A stretch of DNA of 64,000 nt from positions 110,859,534-110,923,533 of the forward strand of contig OY804580.1 of the NCBI GenBank assembly GCA_963680875.1. Reading direction: 5' to 3'. A model generated the notes under the pieces. That model did no database searches. It saw nothing but the letters and a program-made list of their open reading frames with translations, and was not told where the DNA came from. How positions within the stretch are numbered: position 1 is the first letter of the stretch; every line of letters begins with the position of its first letter. The DNA comes from Bathymodiolus brooksi (lineage: Eukaryota > Mollusca > Bivalvia > Mytilida > Modiolidae). Both the position numbers and the translations under genes were made by a program. This document shows positions 53,727-64,000 of the stretch, in pieces.

Positions 53727-56700
53727 ATTATTAAGAAATCGTCAGTGAGCGAGTGCATCATTATTAAGAAATCGTCAGTGAGCGAATGAATCATTATTAA
53801 GAAATCGGCAGTGAGCGAGTGCATCATTATTAAGAAATCGTCAGTGAGCGAGTGTATCATTATTAAGAAATCGTCAGTGAGTGAGTGCATCATTATTAAG
53901 AAATCGTCAGTGAGCGAGTGCATCGTTATTAAGAAATCGTCAGTGAGCGAGTGCATCGTTATTAAGAAATCGTCAGTGAGCGACTGCATCATTATTAAGA
54001 AATCGTCAGTGAGCGAGTGCATCGTTATTAAGAAATCGTCAGTGAGCGAGTGCATCATTATTAAGAAATCGTCAGTGAGCGAGTGCATCATTATTAAGAA
54101 ATCGTCAGTGAGCGAGTGCATCATTATTAAGAAATCGTCAGTGAGCGAGTGCATCATTATTAAGAAATCGTCAGTGAGCGAGTGCATCATTATTAAGAAA
54201 TCGTCAGTGAGCGGGTGCATCATTATTAAGAAATCGTCAGTGAGCGAGTGCATCATTATTAAGAAATCGTCAGTGAGCGAGTGCATCATTAAGAAATCGT
54301 CAGTGAGCGAGTGCATCGTTATTAAGAAATCGTCAGTGAGCGAGTACATCGTTATTAAGAAATCGTCAGTGAGCGAGTGCATCGTTATTAAGAAATCGTC
54401 AGTGAGTGAGTGCATCGTTATTAAGAAATCGTCAGTGAACGAGTGCATCATTATTAAGAAATGGCCAGTGAGCGATTACATTGTTATTAAGAAATCGTCA
54501 GTGAGCGAGTGCATCATTATTAAGAAATCGTCAGTGAGCGAGTGCATCATTATTAAGAAATCGTCAGTGAGCGGGTGCATCATTATTAAGAAATCGCCAG
54601 TGAGCGAGTGCATCATTATTAAGAAATCGTCAGTGAGCGAGTGCATCATTATTAAGAAATCGTCAGTGAGCGAGTGCATCATTATTAAGAAATCGTCAGT
54701 GAGCGGGTGCATCATTATTAAGAAATCGTCAGTGAGCGAGTGCATCATTATTAAGAAATCGTCAGTGAGCGAGTGCATCATTAAGAATTCGTCAGTGAGC
54801 GAGTGCATCATTATTAAGAAAGCGTCAGTGAGCGAGTGCATCATTATTAAGAAATCGTCAGTGAGCGAGCGCATCGTTATTAAGAAATCGTCAGTGAGCG
54901 AGTGCATCATTATTAAGAAATCGTCAGTGAGCGAGTGTATCATTATTAAGAAATCTTCAGTGAGCGAGTGCATCGTTATTAAGAAATCGTCAGTGAGCGA
55001 GTGCATCATTATTAAGAAATTGCCAGTGGGCAATTTTTCCGTTATTAAGAAATCGTCAGTGAGCGAGTGCATCGTTATTAAGAAATCGTCAGTGAGCGAA
55101 TGTATTATTATTAGGAAATCGTCTGAGCGAGTGCATCATTATTAAGAAATCGTCAGTGAGCGAGTGCATCATTATTAAGAAATCGTCAGTTTGCGAGTGC
55201 ATCATTATTAAGAAATGGTCACTGAGCGAGTGCATCATTATTAATAAATCGTCAGTGAGCGAGTGCATCATTATTAATAAATCGTCAGTGAGCGAGTGCA
55301 TCATTAAGAAATCGTCAGTGAGCGAGTGCATCATTAAGAAATCGTCGGTGAGCGAGTGCATCATTATTAAGAAATCGTCAGTGAGCGAGTGCATCATTAT
55401 TAAGAAATCGTCAGTGAGCGAGTGCATCATTATTAAGAAATCGTCAGTGAGCGAGTGCATCATTATTAAGAAATCGTCAGTGAGCGAGTGCATCATTAAG
55501 AAATCGTCAGTGAGCGAGTGCATCATTATTAAGAAATCGTCAGTGAGCGAGTGCATCATTATTAAGAAATCGTCAGTGAGCAAGTGCATCGTTATTAGCA
55601 AATCGTCAGTGAGCGAGTGCATCATTATTAAGAAATCGTCAGTGAGCGAGTGCATCATTATTAAGAAATCGTCAATGAGCGAGTGCATCGTTATTAAGAA
55701 ATCGTCAGTGAGCGAGTGCATCGTTATTAAGAAATCGTCAGTGAGTGAGTGCATCGTTATTAAGAAATCGTCAGTGAGCGAATGTATTATTATTAGGAAA
55801 TCGTCTGAGCGAGTGCATCATTATTAAGAAATCGTCAGTGAGCGAGTGCATCATTATTAAGAAATCGTCAGTTTGCGAGTGCATCATTATTAAGAAATGG
55901 TCACTGAGCGAGTGCATCATTATTAATAAATCGTCAGTGAGCGAGTGCATCATTAAGAAATCGTCAGTGAGCGAGTGCATCATTAAGAAATCGTCAGTGA
56001 GCGAGTGCATCATTAAGAAATCGTCAGTGAGCGAGTGCATCATTAAGAAATCGTCAGTGAGCGAGTGCATCATTATTAAGAAATCGTCAGTGAGCGAGTG
56101 CATCATTATTAAGAAATCGTCAGTGAGCGAGTGCATCATTATTAAGAAATCGTCAGTGAGCGAGTGCATCATTATTAAGAAATCGTCAGTGAGCGAGTGC
56201 ATCATTAAGAAATCGTCAGTGAGCGAGTGCATCATTATTAAGAAATCGTCAGTGAGCGAGTGCATCATTATTAAGAAATCGTCAGTGAGCAAGTGCATCG
56301 TTATTAGCAAATCGTCAGTGAGCGAGTGCATCATTATTAAGAAATCGTCAGTGAGCGAGTGCATCATTATTAAGAAATCGTCAATGAGCGAGTGCATCGT
56401 TATTAAGAAATCGTCAGTGAGTGAGTGCATCGTTATTAAGAAATCGTCAGTGAGTGAGTGCATCGTTATTAAGAAATCGTCAGTGAGCGAGTGCATCATT
56501 ATTAAGAAATCGTCAGTGACCGAGTGCATCATTATTAAGAAATCGTCAGTGAACGAGTGCATCATTATTAAGAAATGGCCAGTGAGCGATTACATTGTTA
56601 TTAAGAAATCGTCAGTGAGCGAGTGCATCATTATTAAGAAATCGTCAGTGAGCGAGTGCATCATTATTAAGAAATCGTCAGTGAGCGAGTGCATCATTAT

Positions 56701-58045
56701 TAAGAAATCGTCAGTGAGCGGGTGCATCATTATTAAGAAATCGTCAGTGAGCGAGTGCATCATTATTAAGAAATCATCAGTGAGCGAGTGCATCATTATT
56801 AAGAAATCGTCAGTGAGCGAGTGCATCATTATTAAGAAATCGTCAGTGAGCGGGTGCATCATTATTAAGAAATCGTCAGTGAGCGAGTGCATCATTATTA
56901 AGAAATCGTCAGTGAGCGAGTGCATCATTAAGAATTCGTCAGTAAGCGAGTGCATCATTATTAAGAAAGCGTCAGTGAGCGAGTGCATCATTATTAAGAA
57001 ATCGTCAGTGAGCGAGCGCATCGTTATTAAGAAATCGTCAGTGAGCGAGTGCATCATTATTAAGAAATCGTCAGTGAGCGAGTGTATCATTATTAAGAAA
57101 TCTTCAGTGAGCGAGTGCATCGTTATTAAGAAATCGTCAGTGAGCGAGTGCATCATTATTAAGAAATTGCCAGTGGGCAATTTTACCGTTATTAAGAAAT
57201 TGTCAGTGAGCGAGTGCATCATTATTAAGAAATCGTCAGTGAGCGAATGTATTATTATTAGGAAATCGTCTGAGCGAGTGCATCATTATTAAGAAATCGT
57301 CAGTGAGCGAGTGCATCATTATTAAGAAATCGTCAGTTTGCGAGTGCATCATTATTAAGAAATGGTCACTGAGCGAGTGCATCATTATTAATAAATCGTC
57401 AGTGAGCGAGTGCATCATTAAGAAATCGTCAGTGAGCGAGTGCATCATTAAGAAATCATCAGTGAGCGAGTGCATCATTATTAAGAAATCGTCAGTGAGC
57501 GAGTGCATCATTATTAAGAAATCGTCAGTGAGCGAGTGCATCATTATTAAGAAATCGTCAGTGAGCGAGTACATCATTATTAAGAAATCGTCAGTGAGCG
57601 AGTGCATCATTATTAAGAAATCGTCAGTGAGCGAGTGCATCATTATTAAGAAATCGTCAGTGAGCAAGTGCATCGTTATTAGCAAATCGTTAGTGAGCGA
57701 GTGCATCATTATTAAGAAATCGTCAGTGAGCGAATGCATCATTATTAAGAAATCGTCAGTGAGCGAGTGCATCATTATTAAGAAATCGTCAGTGAGCGAG
57801 TGCATCATTATTAAGAAATCGTCAGTGAGCGAGTGCATCATTATTAAGAAATCGTCAGTGAGCGAGTGCATCATTATTAAGAAATCGTCAGTGAGCGAGT
57901 GCATCATTATTAAGAAATCGTCAGTGAGCAAGTGCATCGTTATTAGCAAATCGTTAGTGAGCGAGTGCATCATTATTAAGAAATCGTCAGTGAGCGAGTG
58001 CATCATTATTAAGAAATCGTCAATGAGCGAGTGCATCATTATTGG
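53727..58045. repeat. 33-bp satellite array, about 130 units, with higher-order structure
   Basis: The unit core is GTCAGTGAGCGAGTGCATCA then TTATTAAGAAATC; a common 30-bp variant lacks one TTA. Both lengths are multiples of three, so long frames stay open on both strands: plus with an S-E-C-I-I-I-K-K-S-S-V repeat (up to 484 codons), minus with M-M-H-S-L-T-D-D-F-L-I (up to 267 codons). A distinctive 31-bp variant (AGGAAATCGTCTGAGCGAG) recurs near 55113, 55796 and 57260 and breaks the frames; it marks duplicated blocks of about 0.68 and 1.46 kb. No transcription or splice signal is seen. Confidence 0.95.
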
Positions 58046-58640
58046 TTGTTGTTTAACGCCAAGTGAGCATTATGTTTTATTTGATTATTGTTGATTATCC
58101 CGCTGAGATGTATTTTGATAGTGCTACCTCTCTGCACATGTATTCCATAGCATGTGCGGATTCAGACAGTTACCCTAAAACGACTAGGGGTGCTGCAGTT
58201 CCTGCTCCATTATGACATGCGTCGTGTTATTGTTACACGACTCAAATATCATCTGATATGGAAATCGTGTTGGAGGACACCCGTATATGTAAATTAATAT
58301 AAAATAACATTAATAAAACATAAACTTTAACAAACCAAATGGGGTTAAAACAACGAACCGAACATCATTTTTAAGCGGAAATCGTCGCGGACATCACAAT
58401 ATGGAACTATGAACGTGAAAACGTGTAGATTGACCAAAATGAACACCAACTCAAATAAAAAGCGGGTGCGAACTCGGTTACCCCGAAAGAGTAAACAGTT
58501 CCTGTTCCGGTAATGTCACCCGTCCTGTTAGTCTTGTTAAAAATCCGGTTATGAAAGAGAACAAATAAGGACGCGCTTGTGACTACGACAAACGGAACAT
58601 ATCCGTGGTAATATGTGACACAGATATCCCGTAACGCCTA
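58046..58640 (-). mobile_element. Inverted SINE tail and Penelope-like 3' UTR remnants
   Basis: GGTTGTTGTTTAACGCCAAG right after the array is an inverted SINE tail. At 58180-58240 and again at 58470-58620, sequences such as GGTGCTGCAGTTCCTGCTCC and CGGAACATATCCGTGGTAAT match the Penelope-like 3' UTR landmarks seen at 31650-31820 and 60120-60200. Confidence 0.55.
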
Positions 58641-59205
58641 ACCCAGTTTTCCTTTTGGCCATTGCTTTGTCTGTCCTTTTTCGATTTGCATATTCTGATT
58701 ACCCCTTTGGTATATTCAAACTCTTCTTGTCATAGCAACCTTCCATCTGATAGGAACCACCAGCTCTGGAATGTTGTATCAACTTAGATATATATACTCC
58801 ATATGCAGGTGCTGTTGGATTGCTGCTATACATATAAAAGTTCGCAGTGGGAAAATTGAAATCATTTCTTTTGTCGTAAAGTTTCGTTCTTAACTGGACC
58901 TTACTGTCAATTTTTAGGTGTAGGTCAATGTATGACGCAGATTTAGTTGTATCTGTGTTGTCCTTACTCTTATTCCAAGCGGTATAGTCACCAAACAATT
59001 ATTTAATGAAAGGACATCATCAATATAGCGAAACGTTAAACTAAAGGACCGAACTAGCTTCTCTTCGTTTTTATTGAGAAACGACTGCATGAAGTCGGCT
59101 TCATGCGAATAAAGGACCAAGTCAACGTGAACAGAAGCACGGCTGGTACCCATCGGAATGCCTGTCGACTCTGTTGAAATACATGCCTACCAAACATAAC
59201 AAATA
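58641..59205 (-). pseudogene. Penelope-like reverse transcriptase remnant
   Basis: On the minus strand: motif B-like M-G-T-S-R-A-S, V-L-Y-S-H-E-A-D-F-M-Q, motif C F-R-Y-I-D-D-V-L-S-L-N-N, then after a frameshift S-Y-I-D-L-H-L-K, K-L-Y-D-K-R-N-D-F-N-F and P-A-Y-G-V-Y-I-S. The order matches the intact copy at 39118-41601 from motif B onward, but the sequence represents a different subfamily. At 58650-58730 the 3'-end sequence is present in inverted orientation (CCCCTTTGGTATATTCAAAC), as in rearranged PLE copies. Confidence 0.75.
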
Positions 59206-59807
59206 TGTTGTCTTCAGTTTTTCAATTTTCCCTCCTTTTTCGTTTTTTTTTTAAATTTATTTAACTCGCTAGTAATAATACATTCTTTATACCATTATTA
59301 AAATGTTGGTTCATACTCTTACTAACCTATAGGTAATGACATGATGTCAAATGTATTGATTATGAGACGGGTTAATATAATATTTGTAAACGACCCACAA
59401 ATGAACATTACTGTATAGTTTGGTTTTACAGGTTCTGACCTTGTGACCTTAAGATTACATGTAATGATCATTAGTGCAGACTTCATATATGTCTATGACT
59501 TTCCCTTGTACCAGCTGAACCTTTCATGGTGCGCATGCACCAAAAGGAGTACAAAGGAGGGTCAAATAGTTTGAGACAAACGTTATCAAGTTGAGGTTTT
59601 GATGTTCCAACACATGTTTTATGCTTCTGTATTTATTATAGTGTCTGGGTTATTGTAGCAGTAATGTCAAGGTTTCAAATCAAAGGGTAAGGTCAAATTG
59701 AACCTTGAGGTCATTTTGAAGGTCACATGTATTGATGATCATGCTTGAAGATCTCGCGTGTCCATTACTTGGTAATACGAGATGATTGCGAAATAATATG
59801 AATAAAC
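59206..59807. other. Intergenic DNA, about 0.6 kb
   Basis: No supported gene. The overlapping minus-strand frames at 59680-59945 encode Phe/Val/Cys-rich sequence without a recognisable domain and overlap the PLE 3' end. Confidence 0.45.
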
Positions 59808-60545
59808 GTTTGAGAATACCGAATGGGCAATTAAGAATGAACAATCCTGAGAAACTGGCAACATTTGGTACACAAAACACAAGACGAAGACAAACAAAAC
59901 AAAAAACACAACACAATATGTGTTAGACATCACTATACGCAACACAAATAACGTAAATAAGACATGACCCTCCTACAAACAACTGGAGGTAAAGACTAAC
60001 CGAAAATCGTTTTTATGAGGAAATCGTAACGGACATCACAACACGGAACTAAAAACGTAAAGACACATAATAGGGCAACATGAAAAAAACTAAAAAGATG
60101 AGGAACACGGACTCCACGAAAAAACCGGGGGTGAACTCGGATGCTCGCGAAGGGTAAGCAGTTCCTGCTTCTTATAAGACACCGTCGTGTTACTCATATA
60201 TACAATCAATCCGATTAAAGTCTTGGTAGTGATAGAGCACAGAAAAAATCTAAGTAAAAGTAAAAAGTAAAAGATCCATTGTCATTTGAGGTATGGATAT
60301 TTCGCTACCGGTCAAACAGATCGTAATGACGACCGTAGAATTTTTGTATCGATGACTTCAACATAAGAGCAACGTAGCCTTGTTTGACTAACGTTCATGT
60401 TAGCAGCTGAACTCTGTCTAGAAAATCACTGTACTGGGCACAAGCTCTAGAATAACATATGAGTTGTGAAATGTAAACTCCAAACGCAGATGATGCTGGA
60501 ATATCGCTACTGATAAAAGGGAAGTTGACTATTGGAAAAGTGAAT
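59808..60545 (-). mobile_element. Penelope-like element, 3' UTR plus end of the RT region, decayed
   Basis: The 3' end GTTTGAGAATACCGAATGGG is followed by GAGGAAATCGTAACGGACAT, GGGGGTGAACTCGGATGC and TAAGCAGTTCCTGCTTC. The far end (60330-60545) matches the region that encodes P-A-Y-G-V-Y-I-S in the other copies (TGAAATGTAAACTCCAAACG, GATGATGCTGGAATATCGCT). It is full of frame breaks. Confidence 0.65.
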
Positions 60546-61250
60546 ATAACGCAACATTTTTTTTTCGAAATAATGCAAAAAAAATGTGAAATAACTGTTT
60601 TGCAAAATAAAGCACAAAAAAAAATGATGTGAAGCTAACTTGCTTCCGTCAAACAATTATTTTTTTAGTTTTAAATGCCAGTATTTATGGTGCTAATCAT
60701 TACAAATCGTTAAGATGTAAACGATTTATAATTTGTTGCTAATGTGGTCATGTTTTGTATTTGTACAATAATGTATCGTGTCATTGATCAAATGATTACA
60801 TGACATGAACTTAAAACTTCCCCTACAAGGTCATGTGCCCTTCGGCCATATTAAAAAGATATGCATCCTGGTTATTTTCTTTTCCTTCGATGTGTAATAT
60901 GTATCATTTTAATGGAATTTTGTCTAAAATTCAATTCAAATAGTTATTTTGCCGCTGGAAATCTAGCCTTTTTAGATTAACAGGTAAACACTGTGATATT
61001 TTTAACAGTTTGACACCGCCTCGTGTTTGTGCCTGTCGCAAGCCGTGTGCATCAGTATTGTCTGTGTTGTTACATAAGTTAAAGATTAACTGTGACTCTG
61101 ATCACTTGAACTGTTCATGTAGGTTGCGGTTGTCGGTCTAAATCATACTTTATGCAAAATAAATAAATAAATAAATAAAATCCGTGCAAACAAACAGATT
61201 TCCTACTTGGATTCTTCCTCAAAATGTCGTTAAAAATATTAAAAACAGAA
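60546..61250. other. Intergenic DNA, about 0.7 kb
   Basis: A- and T-rich runs at 60550-60640 with a loose repeated TGCAAAAAAAATGTG-like motif; (AAAT)n at about 61157-61180. No supported gene. Confidence 0.5.
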
Positions 61251-61764
61251 AAACTGCAGAACAAACATGCTATCAGATACCTGAGAAGTATGACAGTCTT
61301 AAACTGCAGAACAAACATGCTATCAGATACCTGAGAAGTATGACAGTCTTAAACTGCAGAACAAACATGCTATCAGATACCTGAGAAGTATGACAGTCTT
61401 AAACTGCAGAACAAACATGCTATCAGATACCTGAGAAGTATGACAGTCTTAAACTGCAGAACAAACATGCTATCAGATACCTGAGAAGTATGACAGTCTT
61501 AAACTGCAGAACAAACATGCTATCAGATACCTGAGAAGTATGACAGTCTTAAACTGCAGAACAAACATGCTATCAGATACCTGAGAAGTATGACAGTCTT
61601 AAACTGCAGAACAAACATGCTATCAGATACCTGAGAAGTATGACAGTCTTAAACTGCAGAACAAACATGCTATCAGATACCTGAGAAGTATGACAGTCTT
61701 AAACTGCAGAACAAACATGCTATCAGATACCTGAGAAGTATGACAGTCTTAAACTGCAAAACAA
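61251..61764. repeat. 50-bp tandem repeat, about 10.3 copies
   Basis: The unit contains AAACTGCAGAACAAACATGC, TATCAGATACCTGAGAAG and TATGACAGTCTT. The period is exactly 50 bp and the units are essentially identical. Only the last partial copy diverges (CTGCAAAACAAAAC). The unit sequence is unrelated to the 50-bp array at 20441-27386. Confidence 0.97.
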
Positions 61765-62643
61765 AACTATTCTAGTGAACTTAGGAGTTATCAATTTTTA
61801 ATAGATTTTTTTATAATGTGGTCAATTATTGGTCACGGTTATAAAATACTGATTCAGTTTTATTGCATATGTCCTCTTTTCTATCAAAATCATTACATGC
61901 ATCAGGGGGGGGGATGCATAGTATTCTAATCTTTTAACTACGATGTTAGACATTCATTTAAATAAAATCTAATTATTTATAAAGCTAACGCAAAATTTTA
62001 AATGGAAAACGCAGAATTAACTGTAGAATAAATTATAACTAATCTGTGTATACAAACTTAAATAAAAACCTACTGCACAAAATGGTAAACTTAGTACATA
62101 TCTTAGGCTAAAAAACTAAATTTGGAACTGACAAAATGTTGAAACCTTATTTATTACTTTAAAAAAGGAAAGTTATTATCAAAATTCCGTATTCTTAAAA
62201 TCGAAACAGGTAGTTTCTATAAACCTGTTATTCCTTAGATCAAAAAATTTGTGACGGCAAAAAAATTCAAATTATTTTGGATTTTAAATGTAGAGGTACA
62301 AATATCCTATCATATGGTTATGTTATTTTTTGTTTGAATCTCATTTTATCATTGCATCTCATAACTGTCAATTAATGATATAAAGCCATTTAATATATTA
62401 TTTCTTACAAGTACATATTATATACATTTAGTCGTTGCTTCTCTTATGAAAACGGGAAACTGGAATCGATCGATAAATCCCAGTAATTATAAAACTATTA
62501 TCGCCCCTGGCAAATTTTGACAGATCAACAGAGGTCGCTACGAAAACCACAACGGGAGTGTGCACTTTTACAAAATGTGACTGGTCATTTCTCAATGAGG
62601 GAATAAGTTGTTGCAATTATGATAAACAAGTTTAGTTAATAAT
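61765..62643. other. Intergenic DNA and possible promoter region
   Basis: AT-rich up to about 62400, then a more GC-balanced 220 bp (62416-62640) directly before the candidate first exon, which may be promoter or 5' UTR. The minus-strand open frame at 62428-62616 shows no domain. Confidence 0.35.
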
Positions 62644-62730
62644 ATGTCGAACAGACATTTACCGAGAGCAATTGCAAGTAGAGGAAAGACTGCCGTTGAA
62701 ATTGAAAGAGAGAATTTTGAGAAAAGTCAG
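62644..62730 (+). CDS. Candidate first coding exon, 29 codons
   Basis: ATG at 62644 opens M-S-N-R-H-L-P-R-A-I-A then G-K-T-A-V-E-I-E-R-E-N-F, ends in K-S-Q, and is followed by GTAAAA, an acceptable donor at the end of the third codon base. In-frame TAA lies just upstream (in TTAGTTAATAATATG). The charged composition and balanced codon use differ from the AT-rich surroundings. No family was recognised; the rest of the gene would lie downstream, possibly outside the window. Confidence 0.35.
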
Positions 62731-64000
62731 GTAAAATACACACCGGAAGTGGAATTCTGTTTACATTTGGCAATACACAAATTCCGTCTTCATTCAGTAG
62801 TGTAGTTGACTAATTAGTTATGAATTTTATTGGTATGACCCACACAACATGTAGAAGTAGAAGCAATAGAACATTAACATAGTCCTTGTCAATTTTATAC
62901 CATCAAATTATCGATCAAATGTATTTTGAAATACAAATCACAGATGATGATTTTGTCATCCCAAATATTGACGCCCCCTGTCCATCATATTTTAATGTCA
63001 TTTATTCAAATAAAATATTTCAATTCAAAACATATTGATGAAAATGGATTTTTATACTTTATGGACTGGGGTTAGTTTGTAATAGAATGACACCCAACAG
63101 CTGTTTAGAATTGAAATATGATGAGGTATGTCAACTGTACTATATACACATTACTATGCATGTTTTTGTGATGAAGTTATAGCTAATTGTTTGTTACCTA
63201 GGATATATATACATGGAATTGCAGGGTCAGTTGTCCAGTTTTTTTAAATGTAAATGTGTGAGAATAACAGAACTTATAGTATTTTACACCAAACTTCAAA
63301 TTGCACATATAATTTAGACCTAAAGTAGTGAGCTACATGTAACTAGAGTCGAACACTAATTGTGTGAGACTTATTAAATAAAAGGACTTAATTTGTATTT
63401 TGGTGCACTGCCTTTTCATACAAAGAAAAAAAAAAAACAGCTAAGAAGTTATATATAATAAATATAATGTTATGGTATGAAGAATGCATTTTATATAAAT
63501 TTAGGTCCCAGAGTAAATATGTGGTACACACTCATTATATAGACATTGCTGTGTGCATGAATCTGGTCATGGGTACAGCACTACATAATTATGACTAAAA
63601 TATAGTTAATTTCTATTTATTCCTGGAAATATTATTTAAATGACTTTATATTATACTGTACACTAAAGATTGCTGAATCTATAAATGGAAATCATGGAAG
63701 ATTAAACAAAATTGCAGTCTATGAAATTTCATATTTTCCCCCAAAAAACTTGCTGGAAATCAGATCGGAAATGTTACATCATGTAGTGCAATATTTATAT
63801 CAAGATGTGTCATTTGTGATTATTATATGTTTATACATAAAATGAATAAAGTTGACTTTGAAGTACTTATTTGCTTCAAAATATCCTTATAAAATTGTCA
63901 TGTTTACTTAGAAATCATTGGTAAATATTAGAATGATGTTCATAACATCGGTGTCCAACACGGAAAAAATATGCAAGTGTGATGTTTTAGACATAAATTT
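62731..64000. other. AT-rich non-coding DNA, possibly an intron
   Basis: No exon, repeat or element was recognised. If the exon at 62644 is real, this would be its first intron. Confidence 0.4.

Noticed and set aside
53675..58094. Long open frames on both strands (up to 484 codons) as protein genes
   Set aside because: They are translations of a 33/30-bp satellite, present on both strands, with no promoter, splice or domain evidence.

Overview
Eukaryotic, AT-rich, intron-containing and extremely repeat-dense DNA. It is most likely from a bivalve mollusc, possibly a mussel. The taxon call is an inference. It rests on a RING-less double B-box TRIM-like gene of the kind expanded in bivalves, on tRNA-derived SINEs sharing a 3' domain that ends in short ATCA or TCAC repeats, and on abundant Penelope-like retroelements (PLEs) together with PIF/Harbinger, piggyBac, mariner-like and Mutator-like DNA transposons. 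Nothing points to a prokaryote or virus.

Layout: 0.1-1.8 kb, a TRIM-like gene (minus strand) whose stop codon lies in a 49-bp tandem repeat. 2-3 kb, a SINE and PLE 3'-end fragments. 3.1-15.4 kb, a composite satellite block made of a 21-bp array (A) and a 32-35-bp array (B), joined by a 440-bp spacer and duplicated as A1-spacer-B1-A2-spacer-B2. 15.7-28.1 kb, an inactivated piggyBac transposase gene in six exons, whose last intron contains a 6.9-kb array of about 139 near-identical 50-bp units. 28-33.6 kb, fragments of unclassified repeats, many in inverted pairs. 33.75-38.04 kb, a PIF/Harbinger element with TTA target duplications, a truncated transposase fused to a truncated Myb/SANT gene, a 0.5-kb internal inverted repeat and zinc-finger-like coding pieces. 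38.76-41.62 kb, a 5'-truncated PLE with an open 827-residue reverse transcriptase frame. 42.5-43.8 kb, a decayed PLE with a SINE inside it. 44-53 kb, MITEs, a Mutator-like element carrying a frameshifted helicase fragment, candidate single exons and otherwise featureless DNA. 53.7-58.0 kb, a 33-bp array open on both strands. 58-60.5 kb, two PLE remnants. 61.25-61.76 kb, a 50-bp array. 62.6 kb, a candidate first exon.

Tandem arrays make up roughly 23 kb, over a third of the window. Only the TRIM-like gene looks like an intact host gene. The PLE reverse transcriptase frame is open, but the element lacks its 5' end. Most other long open frames are by-products of tandem units whose length is a multiple of three. 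The window is mainly useful as a record of transposition: several insertions can be dated relative to one another because uninterrupted copies of their target sequences also lie in the window.
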